Assembly (NCBI GenBank): GCA_040384265.1
Contig: JAZKJM010000001.1
Span: forward strand, 1 to 64,000
Direction of reading: 5' to 3'
From: Pseudomonadota bacterium
GTDB lineage: Bacteria; Pseudomonadota; Alphaproteobacteria; Rickettsiales; UBA3002
DNA: 64,000 nucleotides
Shown here: piece after piece, positions 11,671-21,525 of the stretch
Layout: every line of letters begins with the position of its first letter
How positions within the stretch are numbered: position 1 is the first letter of the stretch
The notes under the pieces: model-generated
Database searches by the model: none
What the model was told of the DNA's origin: nothing
Seen by the model: only the letters and a program-made list of their open reading frames with translations
Translations under genes and position numbers: made by a program

Positions 11671-12321
11671 TCACATGGCCGCGTGGGTGAGCGCAAGGCC
11701 AAACCGCGCATTCACGCAGGCGATGATGGCGGCGTGAACGGCGGCCGCATCCTGCGTCGCGTCGATGGGGCGGATGCGCTGCGGATGCGCCGCCGCAAGG
11801 CTGAGGAACCCGGCACGCAGCTGCTCGTGGAAGGCAATATCCATCTGCTCGAAGCGCGATTCGGCGATGTTGCCGCGTTTATCGGCGCGGGCAAGACCGG
11901 TGGCGGGCGGCAGGTCGAGCAGCAAGGTCAGGTCGGGCGCGGCATTGGCGAAAAGCTGGCTATAAAGCTGGTCGAGCCAGCTGCTACCCACCTGTTTGGA
12001 AAGCCCCTGATAGACATAGGTCGAATCGTAAAACCGGTCGCACAGCACCCACGCGCCGCGCACCAGCGCCGGGGTGATGGTGGTGGCCAGATGGTCGTAA
12101 CGCGCCGTCATGAACAGCAGCGCCTCGGTTTCAGGCAACCACGCATCCGTGCTGCCGCTCACCACCAGCTGGCGAATAGCCTCGCCACCGGGCGAACCGC
12201 CCGGCTCCCGGGTGGTGATATGGCTGAGGCCCGCCGCCGCAAATGCCTTCGCGAGCAGTTTGATCTGGGTGGATTTTCCCGCCCCCTCACCGCCTTCCAG
12301 CGTGATGAACCGGGCCCGCAT
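11671..12321 (-). CDS. tmk: Thymidylate kinase
   Basis: Phosphorylates dTMP to dTDP for dTTP synthesis. The 216-residue product starts MRARFITLEGGEGAGKST with an intact P-loop, then has the DR(Y/F) motif as DRFYDSTYVYQG and a lid region. The start ATG at 12321 lies only two bases after the dacC stop, so the longer upstream frame is not used. It forms one chain with dacC upstream and holB downstream. Confidence 0.96.
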   Translation of the reverse strand: MRARFITLEGGEGAGKSTQIKLLAKAFAAAGLSHITTREPGGSPGGEAIRQLVVSGSTDAWLPETEALLFMTARYDHLATTITPALVRGAWVLCDRFYDSTYVYQGLSKQVGSSWLDQLYSQLFANAAPDLTLLLDLPPATGLARADKRGNIAESRFEQMDIAFHEQLRAGFLSLAAAHPQRIRPIDATQDAAAVHAAIIACVNARFGLALTHAAM

Positions 12322-12323
12322 CC

Positions 12324-13541
12324 TTACAGCCCAAGCCCACGCGCCACGCGGCTGAAGAACGAAAGCTTCTCGGTTGCTTTGGCGGCTACCAGCGGCAGTT
12401 CCTTGGTGGTGCCATTGGCGAAGGTGAGCTTCAGCTTGCCCACTTCCTGCCCTTGCGCCACCGGCGCCATCAGCGGCGAAGCATATTCCACCGTCGCTTT
12501 GGTCGTGTTCTGGCCAGCCTTGGGAATGCTCAGCAGCACGTTTTCCTTCACCGTCAACGGCAATTCGCGGTCGGCACCCATCCACACTTTGGCGGTGGTG
12601 ATTTCCTGATCGGCGCGGAACACGGTCGCGTCATCAAAGTTGCGGAAGCCCCAGTTCAGCAGGCGTTCGCCTTCCGAGGCGCGCGCAGCTTCGGAATCCA
12701 GCCCGTTAATCACCAGCACCAGGCGGCGCTTGGTCGCCGGCTCCGTCGCCGAAAGGGTGATGCCATAACCCGCCGCTTCGGTATGGCCGGTTTTCAGCCC
12801 ATCCACATGCAGCGCGGCATTGCCCAGCAGCAGGTTGCGGTTGAACTGGCGAATGCCGTGATAGGTAAATTCACGCTCGCTGACATAGTGGTAATATTCC
12901 GGGAAATCGCGGATGAGGGCACTTGCCAGCGCCGCAAGGTCATGCGGCGTGGTGGTGTGGTCGGGGCTCGGCCAGCCACTGGCATCCTTAAAATTACTGC
13001 CGGTCATGCCCAGCTTTTTGGCGGTCTCGTTCATCAGCACCGAGAAGGCCTCCTCGGAACCGGCGATGCCTTCGGCCACCACCACACAGGCATCGTTGCC
13101 CGATTGGATGGCGATGCCGCGGATCAGGTCTTCAAGCCCGATCTGGCCGCCGAGCGGCACAAACATTTTGCTGCCCTGCATGCGCCATGCTTTTTCGCTG
13201 ACGGTGAACTGGCTGCTGGTCGTCAACGTGCCTTGCTTGAGGCGGTCGAAAATGATGTAGAGCGTCATCATCTTGGTCATCGAGGACGGGTACATTTTTT
13301 TGTCCGCCGCTTTTTCGGCGAGCACGGAACCGGTGGTCACATCCAGCAGCACCATGTGGCTGGCCGGGGTTTCAAGTGCGCTGCCATCGGCAGCAAGCAC
13401 GGGCATGGCGGCAGCGCTCGTGCGCAGGGTCAGGTCGAGGCCCGCCTCGCTGCTATCTTCCTCCGCCGCTTGCGCCGCGAACGTAAACGCGCCGGTGACG
13501 ATAATCATTGCGGCCGTAAGCCAGGACCAACGTTTCAACAT
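12324..13541 (-). CDS. dacC: D-alanyl-D-alanine carboxypeptidase (PBP5/6 family)
   Basis: Periplasmic serine peptidase that trims the terminal D-Ala from peptidoglycan pentapeptides. The 405-residue product has an N-terminal signal peptide ending near AAQAAEE, the SxxK motif at S87-K90 (SMTK), SGN at 147-149 and KTG at 250-252, followed by the beta-rich C-terminal domain of PBP5 and a terminal region fit for membrane association. ATG at 13541 follows a GGGAGA site; an upstream TTG in frame is less likely. The exact paralogue letter (dacA/dacC/dacF) cannot be decided. Confidence 0.93.
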   Translation of the reverse strand: MLKRWSWLTAAMIIVTGAFTFAAQAAEEDSSEAGLDLTLRTSAAAMPVLAADGSALETPASHMVLLDVTTGSVLAEKAADKKMYPSSMTKMMTLYIIFDRLKQGTLTTSSQFTVSEKAWRMQGSKMFVPLGGQIGLEDLIRGIAIQSGNDACVVVAEGIAGSEEAFSVLMNETAKKLGMTGSNFKDASGWPSPDHTTTPHDLAALASALIRDFPEYYHYVSEREFTYHGIRQFNRNLLLGNAALHVDGLKTGHTEAAGYGITLSATEPATKRRLVLVINGLDSEAARASEGERLLNWGFRNFDDATVFRADQEITTAKVWMGADRELPLTVKENVLLSIPKAGQNTTKATVEYASPLMAPVAQGQEVGKLKLTFANGTTKELPLVAAKATEKLSFFSRVARGLGL

Positions 13542-13567
13542 GTGCAATTCTCCCTTATTGTTTTTAT

Positions 13568-14680
13568 TTATTCCCGAATAATTTTTGCATCCGCCCCGGC
13601 TTCACGGGCCTTGGCGAGTGCGGTGTTCGATGCTTCAAGCGTGCTGTAAGGCCCCATGCGCACATGGTATAACGTCTGCCCGCCCTTATCTTTTTTGCTG
13701 ATATTCAACCCCTCCACTGCCGCGAATTGCTTGCGCAGGCGCTCGGCGTTGGTCTCGTTGCTGAATGCGCCGAGCTGCACATAGGTGCCGCCCCCGGCAG
13801 CAACGGCCACTGAAGGCGCGGCCTTAGGCGCCTCAACCGCATCGAACGGCGATTCAGTGGCAATCACCTTGTCGGCTTCCATGATTTTGGATTTCGCTGC
13901 AGGCAGGGCTTTGGGTGGCATCAAATCCGCCGAGGCCACTTCCGATATAGGGGCCGATTTCATGGTCTGGGTCGGCTCGCCATCGCTGGATTTATTAATA
14001 CTATCCCAGAAGCTGCTGCCTTCATCGCCACTGTCGCTCGTCGCCCCGTCGTCGGATGCAACGCGCGTGACCTGGCTGGCGGGAGCGCTCTCACCGTCGC
14101 CATAATTCATCACTTCGCTCGCCACATCGATCGATTTGGGGTCACGGCCCTCCGCCAGCAAATCGGCAAAACGCTGCGATTCCTTGGGCATATATTCCAC
14201 CCGCACTTTGGCAACACCCGCGCGCAGCAGGCCAATTTTCTCCGCAGCCGCGCGGCTCAAATCGATAATCCGGTTTTTCGAAAACGGCCCACGATCATTG
14301 ATGCGCACATAAACCTGTTTGCCGGTCGAAAGCATCGTCACCCGCACGATGGATGGCAGCGGCAAGGTGCGGTGCGCGCCGGTCAGCTCTTCCTTATCGA
14401 AACGCTCGCCATTGGCGGTTTTGCCGCCATGGAACCCCGGCCCATACCACGATGCCAGCCCCTCTTCTTTGTAATCCGGCTGGTTGCGCGGCACATAGGT
14501 TTCACCATCGACACTGTAGGATTGGCCAAGCTTCACCGTCGGCGACACTTTTTTGCCTTTGACGTAGCCGGGAACCCCCTCGGTGCTTTCCTCATGGCCG
14601 GAATAGGTGACGCGCGGGCCACCGCCGCACGCCGCCAGAAGCAGCAATGCCGAAACCCAAAACAGTGACGTACGTTTCAT
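13568..14680 (-). CDS. rlpA: RlpA family septal lytic transglycosylase, lipoprotein with SPOR domain
   Basis: Outer-membrane lipoprotein that cleaves denuded glycan strands, usually at the division septum. The signal sequence ends in a lipobox LAAC with lipid-modified Cys18. A double-psi beta-barrel follows (GLASWYGPGFHGGKTANGE, then RINDRGPF and IDLSRAAAEKIGL), then a low-complexity linker, then a C-terminal SPOR domain (about residues 295-370) for binding denuded peptidoglycan. It sits between mltB and dacC, forming a cell-wall remodelling group. Confidence 0.92.
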   Translation of the reverse strand: MKRTSLFWVSALLLLAACGGGPRVTYSGHEESTEGVPGYVKGKKVSPTVKLGQSYSVDGETYVPRNQPDYKEEGLASWYGPGFHGGKTANGERFDKEELTGAHRTLPLPSIVRVTMLSTGKQVYVRINDRGPFSKNRIIDLSRAAAEKIGLLRAGVAKVRVEYMPKESQRFADLLAEGRDPKSIDVASEVMNYGDGESAPASQVTRVASDDGATSDSGDEGSSFWDSINKSSDGEPTQTMKSAPISEVASADLMPPKALPAAKSKIMEADKVIATESPFDAVEAPKAAPSVAVAAGGGTYVQLGAFSNETNAERLRKQFAAVEGLNISKKDKGGQTLYHVRMGPYSTLEASNTALAKAREAGADAKIIRE

Positions 14681-14683
14681 GAT

Positions 14684-15661
14684 TTATTCTCCGATAGCAT
14701 CGGCCAGCATGCCGACGGACGTGGCGAAATAGCGCGAGCGATTCCATTGCAGCAGCGCCTGAAAATTGTCGGTCACAAGGTAGGCGCCCTCTTCGGCCGT
14801 GCCGGGCAGCATCGCATAGCGCGTGGCCTGCGTATCGGGAACGGCGGCGCCACCTTCATACGTAAACCCACGCGCGCGCCAATAGCTGGCCGGGTGCGGT
14901 TGCTTGAGGTCGGCTTGCTCAATCGTGATGCCTTCCGGCACGCTCACGGCGCGGCCCCAGCCTTCTTTTTTGTTCCAGCCCAGCGCGTTCAGGTAATGGG
15001 CGACCGAGGCGAACACATCCGCCGGTTCGTTCCAGATGTCGCGCTTGCCGTCGCCATTGCCATCCACCGCATAGCGCAGGTAGGTGCTGGGCATGAACTG
15101 GCAATCGCCCATCGCCCCCGCCCAGGAGCCCGTCAGCTCATCCGCGCGCAGGTTCTCAGCTTCAAGGATTTTGAGTGCGGCGATCAGCTCATCGCCAAAA
15201 AACGCCGCGCGGCGGCCTTCATAAGCCAGCGTCGCCAGCGACTGCACCACCGAAAACCCGCCCTTGTTATTGCCATAATCCGATTCAATCGCCCACAGTG
15301 CGACGATGTATTTCGGCTGCACGCCATAACGGCGGCTGATTTTCTGCAGCACCGCATGATGCTCCTGCAGCATCGCCCGCCCAATACGGATACGGCGCGG
15401 CGAAATGGTGTTACTGATATATTTGCTGAAGGTAATTTTCGTTTCCGGCTGCTTCTGGTCCAGCACCACCACCGAATCATCGAGCGCCACATCGCCCAAG
15501 GCATCATCCACCACCGCGGGCGAAATCCCTTCGCTCAGCGCGCGGGCGCGGAAGGTTTCAAGCCACCGCGGAAATCCGTCCGATTGCTGGGCCGAAACGG
15601 CAGCCGGAATGGCCAAAAGCGCCATCACCAGCCCAACGATTGTACCACTGCGCCACTGCAT
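14684..15661 (-). CDS. mltB: Lytic murein transglycosylase, MltB type
   Basis: Cleaves the MurNAc-GlcNAc bond with formation of 1,6-anhydro ends. The 325-residue product has an N-terminal signal peptide (cleavage likely after VSAQQ), the catalytic Glu126 in ALWAIESDYG, and the family segment GSWAGAMGDCQFMPSTYLRY followed by DGNGDGKRDIW. No lipobox is seen, so it is probably soluble in the periplasm. It is three bases upstream of rlpA and likely cotranscribed with it. Confidence 0.92.
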   Translation of the reverse strand: MQWRSGTIVGLVMALLAIPAAVSAQQSDGFPRWLETFRARALSEGISPAVVDDALGDVALDDSVVVLDQKQPETKITFSKYISNTISPRRIRIGRAMLQEHHAVLQKISRRYGVQPKYIVALWAIESDYGNNKGGFSVVQSLATLAYEGRRAAFFGDELIAALKILEAENLRADELTGSWAGAMGDCQFMPSTYLRYAVDGNGDGKRDIWNEPADVFASVAHYLNALGWNKKEGWGRAVSVPEGITIEQADLKQPHPASYWRARGFTYEGGAAVPDTQATRYAMLPGTAEEGAYLVTDNFQALLQWNRSRYFATSVGMLADAIGE

Positions 15662-15810
15662 ACAGCATCCATAGTTGAAGGAACGATTCCTCAGGGACAG
15701 TTGTTATGACCTTTGCACCACGACTGAGCAAGACGAAACCCCATGAATCCACGCCCAAGCGATTTCTGTCGTCATGTGAAATGCTTAGTGCTATCTTACC
15801 TGTGGAAAAC

Positions 15811-17022
15811 ATGAGCAGTCATTTCACACCTGAACGCATCATCGGCCCAGACGTGACGGCCTCGGTCGCCGATGTGCTCGCGCGCCATATTGGCACGGGT
15901 AAATGGGTGCTGGTTTGCGACGACACAACCTGGGTCGCCGCCGGCGAAGCCGTCTATACCCGGCTCGGCGGGCATAGCTGCGTCACCCCGCATTCGCTTG
16001 GCCGCGCCGCCCGCCCGTTGCTCAGCCACACCACCCCACTGATGGATGCAAACTGCGATGGCTTCATCGCCGTGGGCTCGGGCACCATTAACGATGTCAC
16101 CAAGCTTACCGCCGCGCGGCTCAATAAACCCTATATTTCCATCGCCACCGCCGCCTCGATGAATGGCTACACCTCCGCCAATGCCAGCCTGGAGGAACAG
16201 GGGGCGAAGCATTCGTATGCCGCCAGCCCGCCACGTGCCGTGATCGCCGACCTCACCGTCCTTGCCGCAGCACCACGCCGCATGGCCCGCGCCGGGCTTG
16301 GCGACACGCTGTGCCGCAATTCGGTCGAGCCCGATATGCTGATGAGCCATTTGCTGCTCGACACCCCTTACCCGCGCGCCTTGTTCGACCGCATGCGTGC
16401 CCACGAGGCAGACCTCATCGCCAACGCTGCCGCCCTGCGCGAGGGTAACCCAACCCTCATCCACAAACTGATGGAAGCACTGCTCGATGCCGGGGACGCC
16501 ATGCGCGAATTTGGCTCCAGCGCCCCGGCCAGCCAGGGCGAGCACATGATCGCCCACACCGCCGAAATGCTTTATGGTGGCGAATTGCGCAAAGTGCTGC
16601 ATGGCGAGATGATCGCCGTCACCAGCAGCACCATGAGCCATTTGCAGCAGAAAATGCTGCTCGCCCAGCCAACAGTGAAGCCACTACCTAAAGACGAGGG
16701 CCAGTTTTTACGACTTTTCGGCAAGCAAGCCGGGCAGGATGCCGTCGCCATGTACCAGAAAAAATTGCTGACGCCCGACATGGCGGCCAGCATCAACGCC
16801 CGCATCGCCCCAAACTGGCTGGATATCAAGGCGGCGCTGCTCGCTGTCATGCTACCATCCAACGCCGTCGAACGCGCGTTCATCCAAAGCGGCAATGCCA
16901 CCCGCCCCACCGAAATCGGCATGAGCGACGACCGCTACCGCACCGCCTGCACCTATGCCTTCATGACGCGCGACCGCTTCACGTTCCTTGATTTAGCCGT
17001 AATGAACGATAAACGGATTTAA
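15811..17022 (+). CDS. Glycerol-1-phosphate dehydrogenase-like (AraM/EgsA family)
   Basis: Iron/zinc-type dehydrogenase most like sn-glycerol-1-phosphate dehydrogenase, which reduces dihydroxyacetone phosphate with NAD(P)H. Visible signatures are the nucleotide-binding [13 protein letters not shown], the substrate-loop [11 protein letters not shown], and metal-ligand candidates in [21 protein letters not shown] and VLHGEMIA. The frame is open from 15706, but the ATG at 15811 fits the family start better (403 residues). Ribosome-binding evidence is weak for every candidate start. Neighbours give no pathway clue: it is divergent from mltB and its stop codon overlaps that of queF. The true substrate is uncertain. 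Confidence 0.82.
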   Translation: MSSHFTPERIIGPDVTASVADVLARHIGTGKWVLVCDDTTWVAAGEAVYTRLGGHSCVTPHSLGRAARPLLSHTTPLMDANCDGFIAVGSGTINDVTKLTAARLNKPYISIATAASMNGYTSANASLEEQGAKHSYAASPPRAVIADLTVLAAAPRRMARAGLGDTLCRNSVEPDMLMSHLLLDTPYPRALFDRMRAHEADLIANAAALREGNPTLIHKLMEALLDAGDAMREFGSSAPASQGEHMIAHTAEMLYGGELRKVLHGEMIAVTSSTMSHLQQKMLLAQPTVKPLPKDEGQFLRLFGKQAGQDAVAMYQKKLLTPDMAASINARIAPNWLDIKAALLAVMLPSNAVERAFIQSGNATRPTEIGMSDDRYRTACTYAFMTRDRFTFLDLAVMNDKRI

Positions 17023-17474
17023 CCGCGCCCACGGTAATTGGCGACGCCCGGATCCGGCAGCCAGAGGCCTTTGGGCGCTTCACTGGTCTGGTAGAAAATA
17101 TCGATCGGCATGCCACCGCGCGGATACCAGTAGCCACCGATGCGCAGCCATGCCGGGTCAATCGCCGCAATGATGCGCTTGGCGATGGTGATCGAGCAAT
17201 CTTCGTGAAACGCGCCATGATTGCGGAAAGAATGCAGGAACAGCTTGAGCGATTTGCTCTCCACAATCCACTGCCGCGGCACGTAATCGATCACGAAATG
17301 GGCAAAATCCGGCTGGCCGGTTTTGGGGCACAGCGACGTGAATTCCGGCGCCGTGAAGCGGATCAGGTAATCCACATTCGGGTGCGGGTTTTCCACCCGC
17401 TCCAGCACCGCCGCCTCGGGCGAGGTGGGCAGCGCGGTCATTTCGCCAAGCTGGGTCAGGTTCTCAGTGCTCAT
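17019..17474 (-). CDS. queF: NADPH-dependent 7-cyano-7-deazaguanine reductase
   Basis: Reduces preQ0 to preQ1 in queuosine synthesis. The 151-residue unimodular QueF has the catalytic Cys49 and Asp56 in [15 protein letters not shown], the family motif [15 protein letters not shown], and the HEDC substrate-binding segment. It is the last gene of the minus-strand queE-queC-queF group. Confidence 0.97.
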   Translation of the reverse strand: MSTENLTQLGEMTALPTSPEAAVLERVENPHPNVDYLIRFTAPEFTSLCPKTGQPDFAHFVIDYVPRQWIVESKSLKLFLHSFRNHGAFHEDCSITIAKRIIAAIDPAWLRIGGYWYPRGGMPIDIFYQTSEAPKGLWLPDPGVANYRGRG

Positions 17475-17524
17475 GCGCGGGTGGTAGCGCGCGGGCGGCT
17501 ATCCGTCAAGAAAATGCCGTCGCG

Positions 17525-18205
17525 TCAGGCCAGTGTCGGGTCCACCATCCCATTCTCCGCAAACCCCTTGTTGCGCAGCTGGCAGCTATCGCACTGGCCG
17601 CACGGCTTGCCCTCGGGGCTTGGGTCATAGCAGCTGATCGTCATCGCATAATCCACGCCAAGGCGCAGCCCTTCACGGATGATTTCGGCCTTACTCATGC
17701 GAATAATCGGGGTGTGGATGCGGATATGCTGCTTGGCCTCGACGCCATACGCCGTCGCCAGGTTCGCCGTTTTTTCGAACGCCTCAATAAATTCTGGGCG
17801 GCAATCCGGGTAGCCGGAATAATCCAGCGCATTCACGCCGATGAAAATGTCATAGGCCTGCAGCACCTCCGCCCAGGCCAGCGCGAAGCTGAGGAAAATC
17901 GTGTTGCGGGCGGGCACATAGGTGATGGGCACCCCTTCGCCAATCTGCGCATCCGTGCGCGATTTGGGCACGGCAATCTCATCCGTCAGCGCCGACCCGC
18001 CAAATAGCCGCAAATCAATATCCGCCACTTTATGCTCATGCGCACCCAGCGCCTCCGCCACTTTCTTGGCCGAAAGCAGCTCCACCGCATGGCGCTGCCC
18101 ATAGCGGAAGCTCAGGCAATAGACCTCAAACCCCTGCGCCCGCGCCATCGCCAGCGTCGTCGCCGAATCCAACCCGCCGCTTAATAGTAACACTGCTTTT
18201 TTCAC
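17525..18205 (-). CDS. queC: 7-cyano-7-deazaguanine synthase
   Basis: Converts 7-carboxy-7-deazaguanine to preQ0 using ATP and ammonia. The 226-residue protein has the PP-loop [13 protein letters not shown] at its N-terminus and a C-terminal zinc site ([20 protein letters not shown]). It begins with GTG, which overlaps the TGA stop of queE by four bases, so the two are translationally coupled. Confidence 0.97.
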   Translation of the reverse strand: MKKAVLLLSGGLDSATTLAMARAQGFEVYCLSFRYGQRHAVELLSAKKVAEALGAHEHKVADIDLRLFGGSALTDEIAVPKSRTDAQIGEGVPITYVPARNTIFLSFALAWAEVLQAYDIFIGVNALDYSGYPDCRPEFIEAFEKTANLATAYGVEAKQHIRIHTPIIRMSKAEIIREGLRLGVDYAMTISCYDPSPEGKPCGQCDSCQLRNKGFAENGMVDPTLA

Positions 18206-18864
18206 GCAATCCCCAACATCTTATGTGTCTGGAGTGATAGGCGATAGCCATGGGTTTGTGCAAGCATCAGCGCGCGCTGGGTGTTGGCGCGGTTGCGCGC
18301 TTCATCCCCCACATCCATGGGCTGCACATAGACCGGGATCGCCCGGCCCGCCTGCCCCACCTGCCCGATATCGCTATATTCCGCCTCATCCGCCGAGATG
18401 ATGAACTTCAGCGCATCCGCCCGCTCCAGCACTTCCGGGCGGATTGGGTAATAGCGCCCATCCGTCACCTTCGGCGAGCAGACGATGTTCACCGCCGCCG
18501 GCAGTGGCCGCCACAGCGTGCCATTTGTCTCGATCTGCACGCGCAAACCGCGCGCCAGCAGCGCCTCGCACAGCGGCCCAATCTCCTGCCGCAGCGGCTC
18601 CCCGCCGGTGATCACCACCAGATCGCGGATCCCCGCAGCGGTCGCCACCACCGTTTCCAGCAGCGTTGCGAGCGCCATTTCCTCGAAAATCTCAAATTCC
18701 GTATCGCAAAATCCACAGGCCAGGTTGCAGCCACCCAGCCGCACAAACACCGCTGGCTGGCCCACAAACGGCCCCTCACCCTGCAAGGTGGGGAATATCT
18801 CTACCACCTTCAGCGTGCTGCCGTCGCCCTTCTCGGGCCCGCGTTTGGGATTTTTGCCGAACAT
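18202..18864 (-). CDS. queE: 7-carboxy-7-deazaguanine synthase
   Basis: Radical SAM enzyme that contracts 6-carboxy-tetrahydropterin to the 7-deazaguanine core. The 220-residue product has the cluster-binding cysteines C46, C50 and C53 in CNLACGFC, the substrate segment PTLQGEGP, and VITGGEPL. The ATG at 18864 is chosen although the frame extends far upstream, because that extension runs antisense to metZ. It is divergent from metZ with only 39 bases between them. queD is not in this window. Confidence 0.96.
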   Translation of the reverse strand: MFGKNPKRGPEKGDGSTLKVVEIFPTLQGEGPFVGQPAVFVRLGGCNLACGFCDTEFEIFEEMALATLLETVVATAAGIRDLVVITGGEPLRQEIGPLCEALLARGLRVQIETNGTLWRPLPAAVNIVCSPKVTDGRYYPIRPEVLERADALKFIISADEAEYSDIGQVGQAGRAIPVYVQPMDVGDEARNRANTQRALMLAQTHGYRLSLQTHKMLGIA

Positions 18865-18903
18865 CTTGCCTGCCTTTATTTTGGCCGCTACAGTAACGCC
18901 CCT

Positions 18904-20118
18904 ATGCCAAAACCGCAAGATGCCGAATCGATCGAAAAATACGAAGACGCCGGGCTTGAAACAAAGCTCGTCCACGGCGGCAGCCTGCGCTCGCAATATG
19001 GCGAGGTTTCGGAGGCCATTTTCCTCAATTCCGGCTTCTGCTATGACAGCGCCGAAACCGCCGAGAAGCGCTTCAACGGCGAAGAACCGGGCTTTGTCTA
19101 CTCCCGCTACCGCAACCCAACGCTGGCCATGCTCGAAGACAGGCTGTGCCTGCTCGAGGGCGCGCAGAGCTGCATCGCCGTCGCATCCGGCATGGCGGCG
19201 GTGTTTGCCAGCCTCATGGGTGTGCTGAAAGCGGGCGACCGCGTGCTCGCCAACCGCGTGCTGTTTGGCTCCTGCCATTACATCATCACCGAGATTTTGC
19301 CGCGTTTCGGCATCACCACCGAACTGGTGGATGGCCACGACCTGCCCGCATGGGAGCGCGCCCTCAGCACCCCGGCGCAGGCGGTGTTCATTGAATCCCC
19401 CGCCAACCCAACGCTGCAGCTCACCGACATCGCCGCCGTGTGCGCGCTTGCAAAAAAAGCCGGGGCGCTGGTCGTGGTCGATAATGTCTTCGCCACCCCG
19501 ATGTTCCAAAAACCGCTCGCCCTCGGCGCGGATATGGTCGTCTACTCCACCACCAAATATTTCGATGGGCAGGGCCGCACGCTCGGCGGCGCCATCCTCG
19601 GCGACAAGCAGCTGCTGGAAGAGCGCATCCTGCCCTTCCACCGCCACACCGGCCCGGCGCTCAGCCCGTTCAACGCCTGGGTCATCCTCAAAGGCCTCGA
19701 AACCCTGCCCATGCGCATGGAACGCCACACCAGCAACGCCCAGACCCTCGCCGAGCTGATGGAAACCCACCCGGCGATTGAAGCGGTCTACTATCCCGGC
19801 CTGCGCAGCTTCGCGCAATACAGCCTCGCCCAAACGCAAATGAGCGGTGCGGGCGGCCTCATCGCCTTCTCGCTGAAGGGCGGCAAAGCGGCCGCTTTCC
19901 GCTTCCTCAACGCATTGTCGATCGTCGCTATTTCCAATAATCTTGGCGATGCAAAAAGCCTCGCCACCCACCCGGCGACCACCACCCACAGCAACATGAC
20001 CGCCGACGCCCGCGCCGCGATTGGCATCACGGATGGCACCTTGCGCCTGTCCGTCGGCCTCGAATCCATCGCCGACCTGAAGCGCGACATCACCGCCGCC
20101 CTGCAGGCCGCTGCGTGA
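18904..20118 (+). CDS. metZ: O-succinylhomoserine sulfhydrylase
   Basis: PLP enzyme of the Cys/Met metabolism fold that makes homocysteine from O-succinylhomoserine and sulfide. In the 404-residue product the Schiff-base lysine is K218 in YSTTKYFDGQGR, and SRYRNPT and ASGMAAVFASL are typical. The C-terminal part has HPATTTHSNM. The longer open frame upstream lies over queE and is discarded. The stop overlaps the GTG start of the next gene by four bases. An alternative would be cystathionine gamma-synthase, but the QGRTLGG context favours MetZ. Confidence 0.93.
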   Translation: MPKPQDAESIEKYEDAGLETKLVHGGSLRSQYGEVSEAIFLNSGFCYDSAETAEKRFNGEEPGFVYSRYRNPTLAMLEDRLCLLEGAQSCIAVASGMAAVFASLMGVLKAGDRVLANRVLFGSCHYIITEILPRFGITTELVDGHDLPAWERALSTPAQAVFIESPANPTLQLTDIAAVCALAKKAGALVVVDNVFATPMFQKPLALGADMVVYSTTKYFDGQGRTLGGAILGDKQLLEERILPFHRHTGPALSPFNAWVILKGLETLPMRMERHTSNAQTLAELMETHPAIEAVYYPGLRSFAQYSLAQTQMSGAGGLIAFSLKGGKAAAFRFLNALSIVAISNNLGDAKSLATHPATTTHSNMTADARAAIGITDGTLRLSVGLESIADLKRDITAALQAAA

Positions 20119-20603
20119 AAAAGCGCCTACCGCTTATCCTGTTTTTCTGCCTTCTCGCGATGGCGGTTTACCTTGCCCTCGACACCGCACCAGCACCCCA
20201 AAAAACCGAAACCCTGCGCGCCCATATTGACCGCACCCACCGCGGCGCGCTCACCCTCAACCTTGAGCTCGTCACCACCCCCGAGGGGCGTGAACGCGGA
20301 CTCATGAACCGCACCAGCTTGCAGCCGTATGACGGCATGGCGTTCTTCTTCCCGCGCGTCGCCCCGCAGTATTTCTGGATGAAAAACACCCTCATTCCGC
20401 TCGATATCCTCTTCATCGACCAGAACAGGCGCATCGTCACCATTGCCCGTGGCGAGCCATTCTCCGAGGCGCGACTAGGCAGCAACGGCCCCATCGAAAC
20501 CGTGATTGAGCTTGACGCTGGCCGCGCCGCGAAGGATGGTATCGCGGTAGGGGATGTCGTCCATTATGAAACCAAAGTTCCGCCCAGCCAACTGGCTCGC
20601 TAG
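20115..20603 (+). CDS. DUF192 family exported protein
   Basis: Small exported or membrane-anchored protein of the DUF192 family, whose function is unknown. The 162-residue product has one N-terminal hydrophobic segment (residues 5-22) and a DUF192 body with RERGLMNR, MAFFFP and the signature FWMKNTLIPLDILFID. It starts with GTG overlapping the metZ stop by four bases, suggesting coupling to metZ. Its 3' end overlaps the next gene by 38 bases. Confidence 0.88.
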   Translation: MKKRLPLILFFCLLAMAVYLALDTAPAPQKTETLRAHIDRTHRGALTLNLELVTTPEGRERGLMNRTSLQPYDGMAFFFPRVAPQYFWMKNTLIPLDILFIDQNRRIVTIARGEPFSEARLGSNGPIETVIELDAGRAAKDGIAVGDVVHYETKVPPSQLAR

Positions 20604-21090
20604 CGTACTCGCTCTTGCATTGCCGCTCATGGCAAGCGCGCAGGCAAGCTCCGTCATTTTCGAGCGCGCGGATGTCACGATCGAATCCCCGCCATCCACC
20701 GATAAAGAACCAAAACCCAGCCACCCCACGCTGAAATACAGCGTCGAATCCCGCCCCGAAGACGCGCTGCGGCTGGAATATATCCACACGCTCAACGGCC
20801 TCACCGCCGATACCGGTGTCCTCATCGTCTTCGATGCGCCAAGCATGGTGCCGCTGCCCGCCATGAAGGTCTACACCCCGGTCGATGCCCTGTTCATCGC
20901 GGATGATGGCACGGTCGTGCAAATCCTACCCAATGTGGTGCTGGGCGACATTACGCAGGAAATCAAAGCACGCGAGCCGGTGAAGGCCTTCTTCTTCATC
21001 AAAGCGGGCGAAGCGGCAATGCGCAACATCCACCCGCGTGACACCGTCAGCGGCAAAATGTTCGCCATCGCGCCGCCGGTGCAGCAGTAG
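20566..21090 (+). CDS. Divergent DUF192-like exported protein
   Basis: Exported protein of 174 residues with a signal peptide ending near LMASAQASS. Its C-terminal half resembles the DUF192 body of the gene before it: MKVYTPVDALFIADDG lines up with MKNTLIPLDILFIDQN, and AGEAAMRNIHPRDTV with AGRAAKDGIAVGDVV. The signature Trp before MK is replaced by Ala, so this copy looks degenerate or repurposed. ATG at 20566 is preferred; an in-frame ATG at 20554 is possible. The overlap with the preceding gene implies coupled translation. Confidence 0.75.
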   Translation: MKPKFRPANWLASVLALALPLMASAQASSVIFERADVTIESPPSTDKEPKPSHPTLKYSVESRPEDALRLEYIHTLNGLTADTGVLIVFDAPSMVPLPAMKVYTPVDALFIADDGTVVQILPNVVLGDITQEIKAREPVKAFFFIKAGEAAMRNIHPRDTVSGKMFAIAPPVQQ

Positions 21091-21096
21091 GCCGCG

Positions 21097-21525
21097 TCAG
21101 CCAACCACCCGCAGCGCTTCAATCACCACATGTGCCTGCGCCTGGGGGTATTCATCCACCAATGTCAGGTGAATCACGGCCTTATAGCCCACCGGCGTCA
21201 AGGCCTGCAGCGCGGCTGCCGCACCGCCATGCAGCCGGAACGTCGGCTTGCCGCTGGGCAAATTCACCACTTCGATATCGCGCCAGTAAATCCCACCACC
21301 GGCGCCGACGCCCGTGCCCAGCGCCTTGCCCAGCGCCTCTTTCGCCGCAAAGCGCTTCGCATAGGTGCTGGCCACGCCATTGCGGTTGCCGCCGCCGGCC
21401 CGGCGCTGCGCCTTCGCGCGCTCGCCCTCGGTGAAAATGCGCTGTTCAAACGCCACGCCAAACCGCGCCAGCGAGCGCTCAATGCGGGTGATGTCGCAAA
21501 TATCGTTACCAATGCCCAGGATCAT
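21097..21525 (-). CDS. acpS: Holo-[acyl-carrier-protein] synthase
   Basis: Transfers 4'-phosphopantetheine from CoA to acyl carrier protein. The 142-residue product has the two family motifs: GIGNDICDI at the N-terminus with the metal-binding Asp, and [16 protein letters not shown] in the middle. Its ATG overlaps the pdxJ stop by four bases (ATGA). The pdxJ-acpS pair is normal for alphaproteobacteria. Confidence 0.96.
   Translation of the reverse strand: MILGIGNDICDITRIERSLARFGVAFEQRIFTEGERAKAQRRAGGGNRNGVASTYAKRFAAKEALGKALGTGVGAGGGIYWRDIEVVNLPSGKPTFRLHGGAAAALQALTPVGYKAVIHLTLVDEYPQAQAHVVIEALRVVG

Noticed and set aside
18865-18903. Possible preQ1 or SAM riboswitch between queE and metZ
   Set aside because: Only 39 bases separate the two start codons, too short for a known riboswitch plus both ribosome-binding sites.
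18865-19989. N-terminal extension of queE running opposite metZ
   Set aside because: The queE family begins at 18864; the extension is antisense to the well-supported metZ gene.
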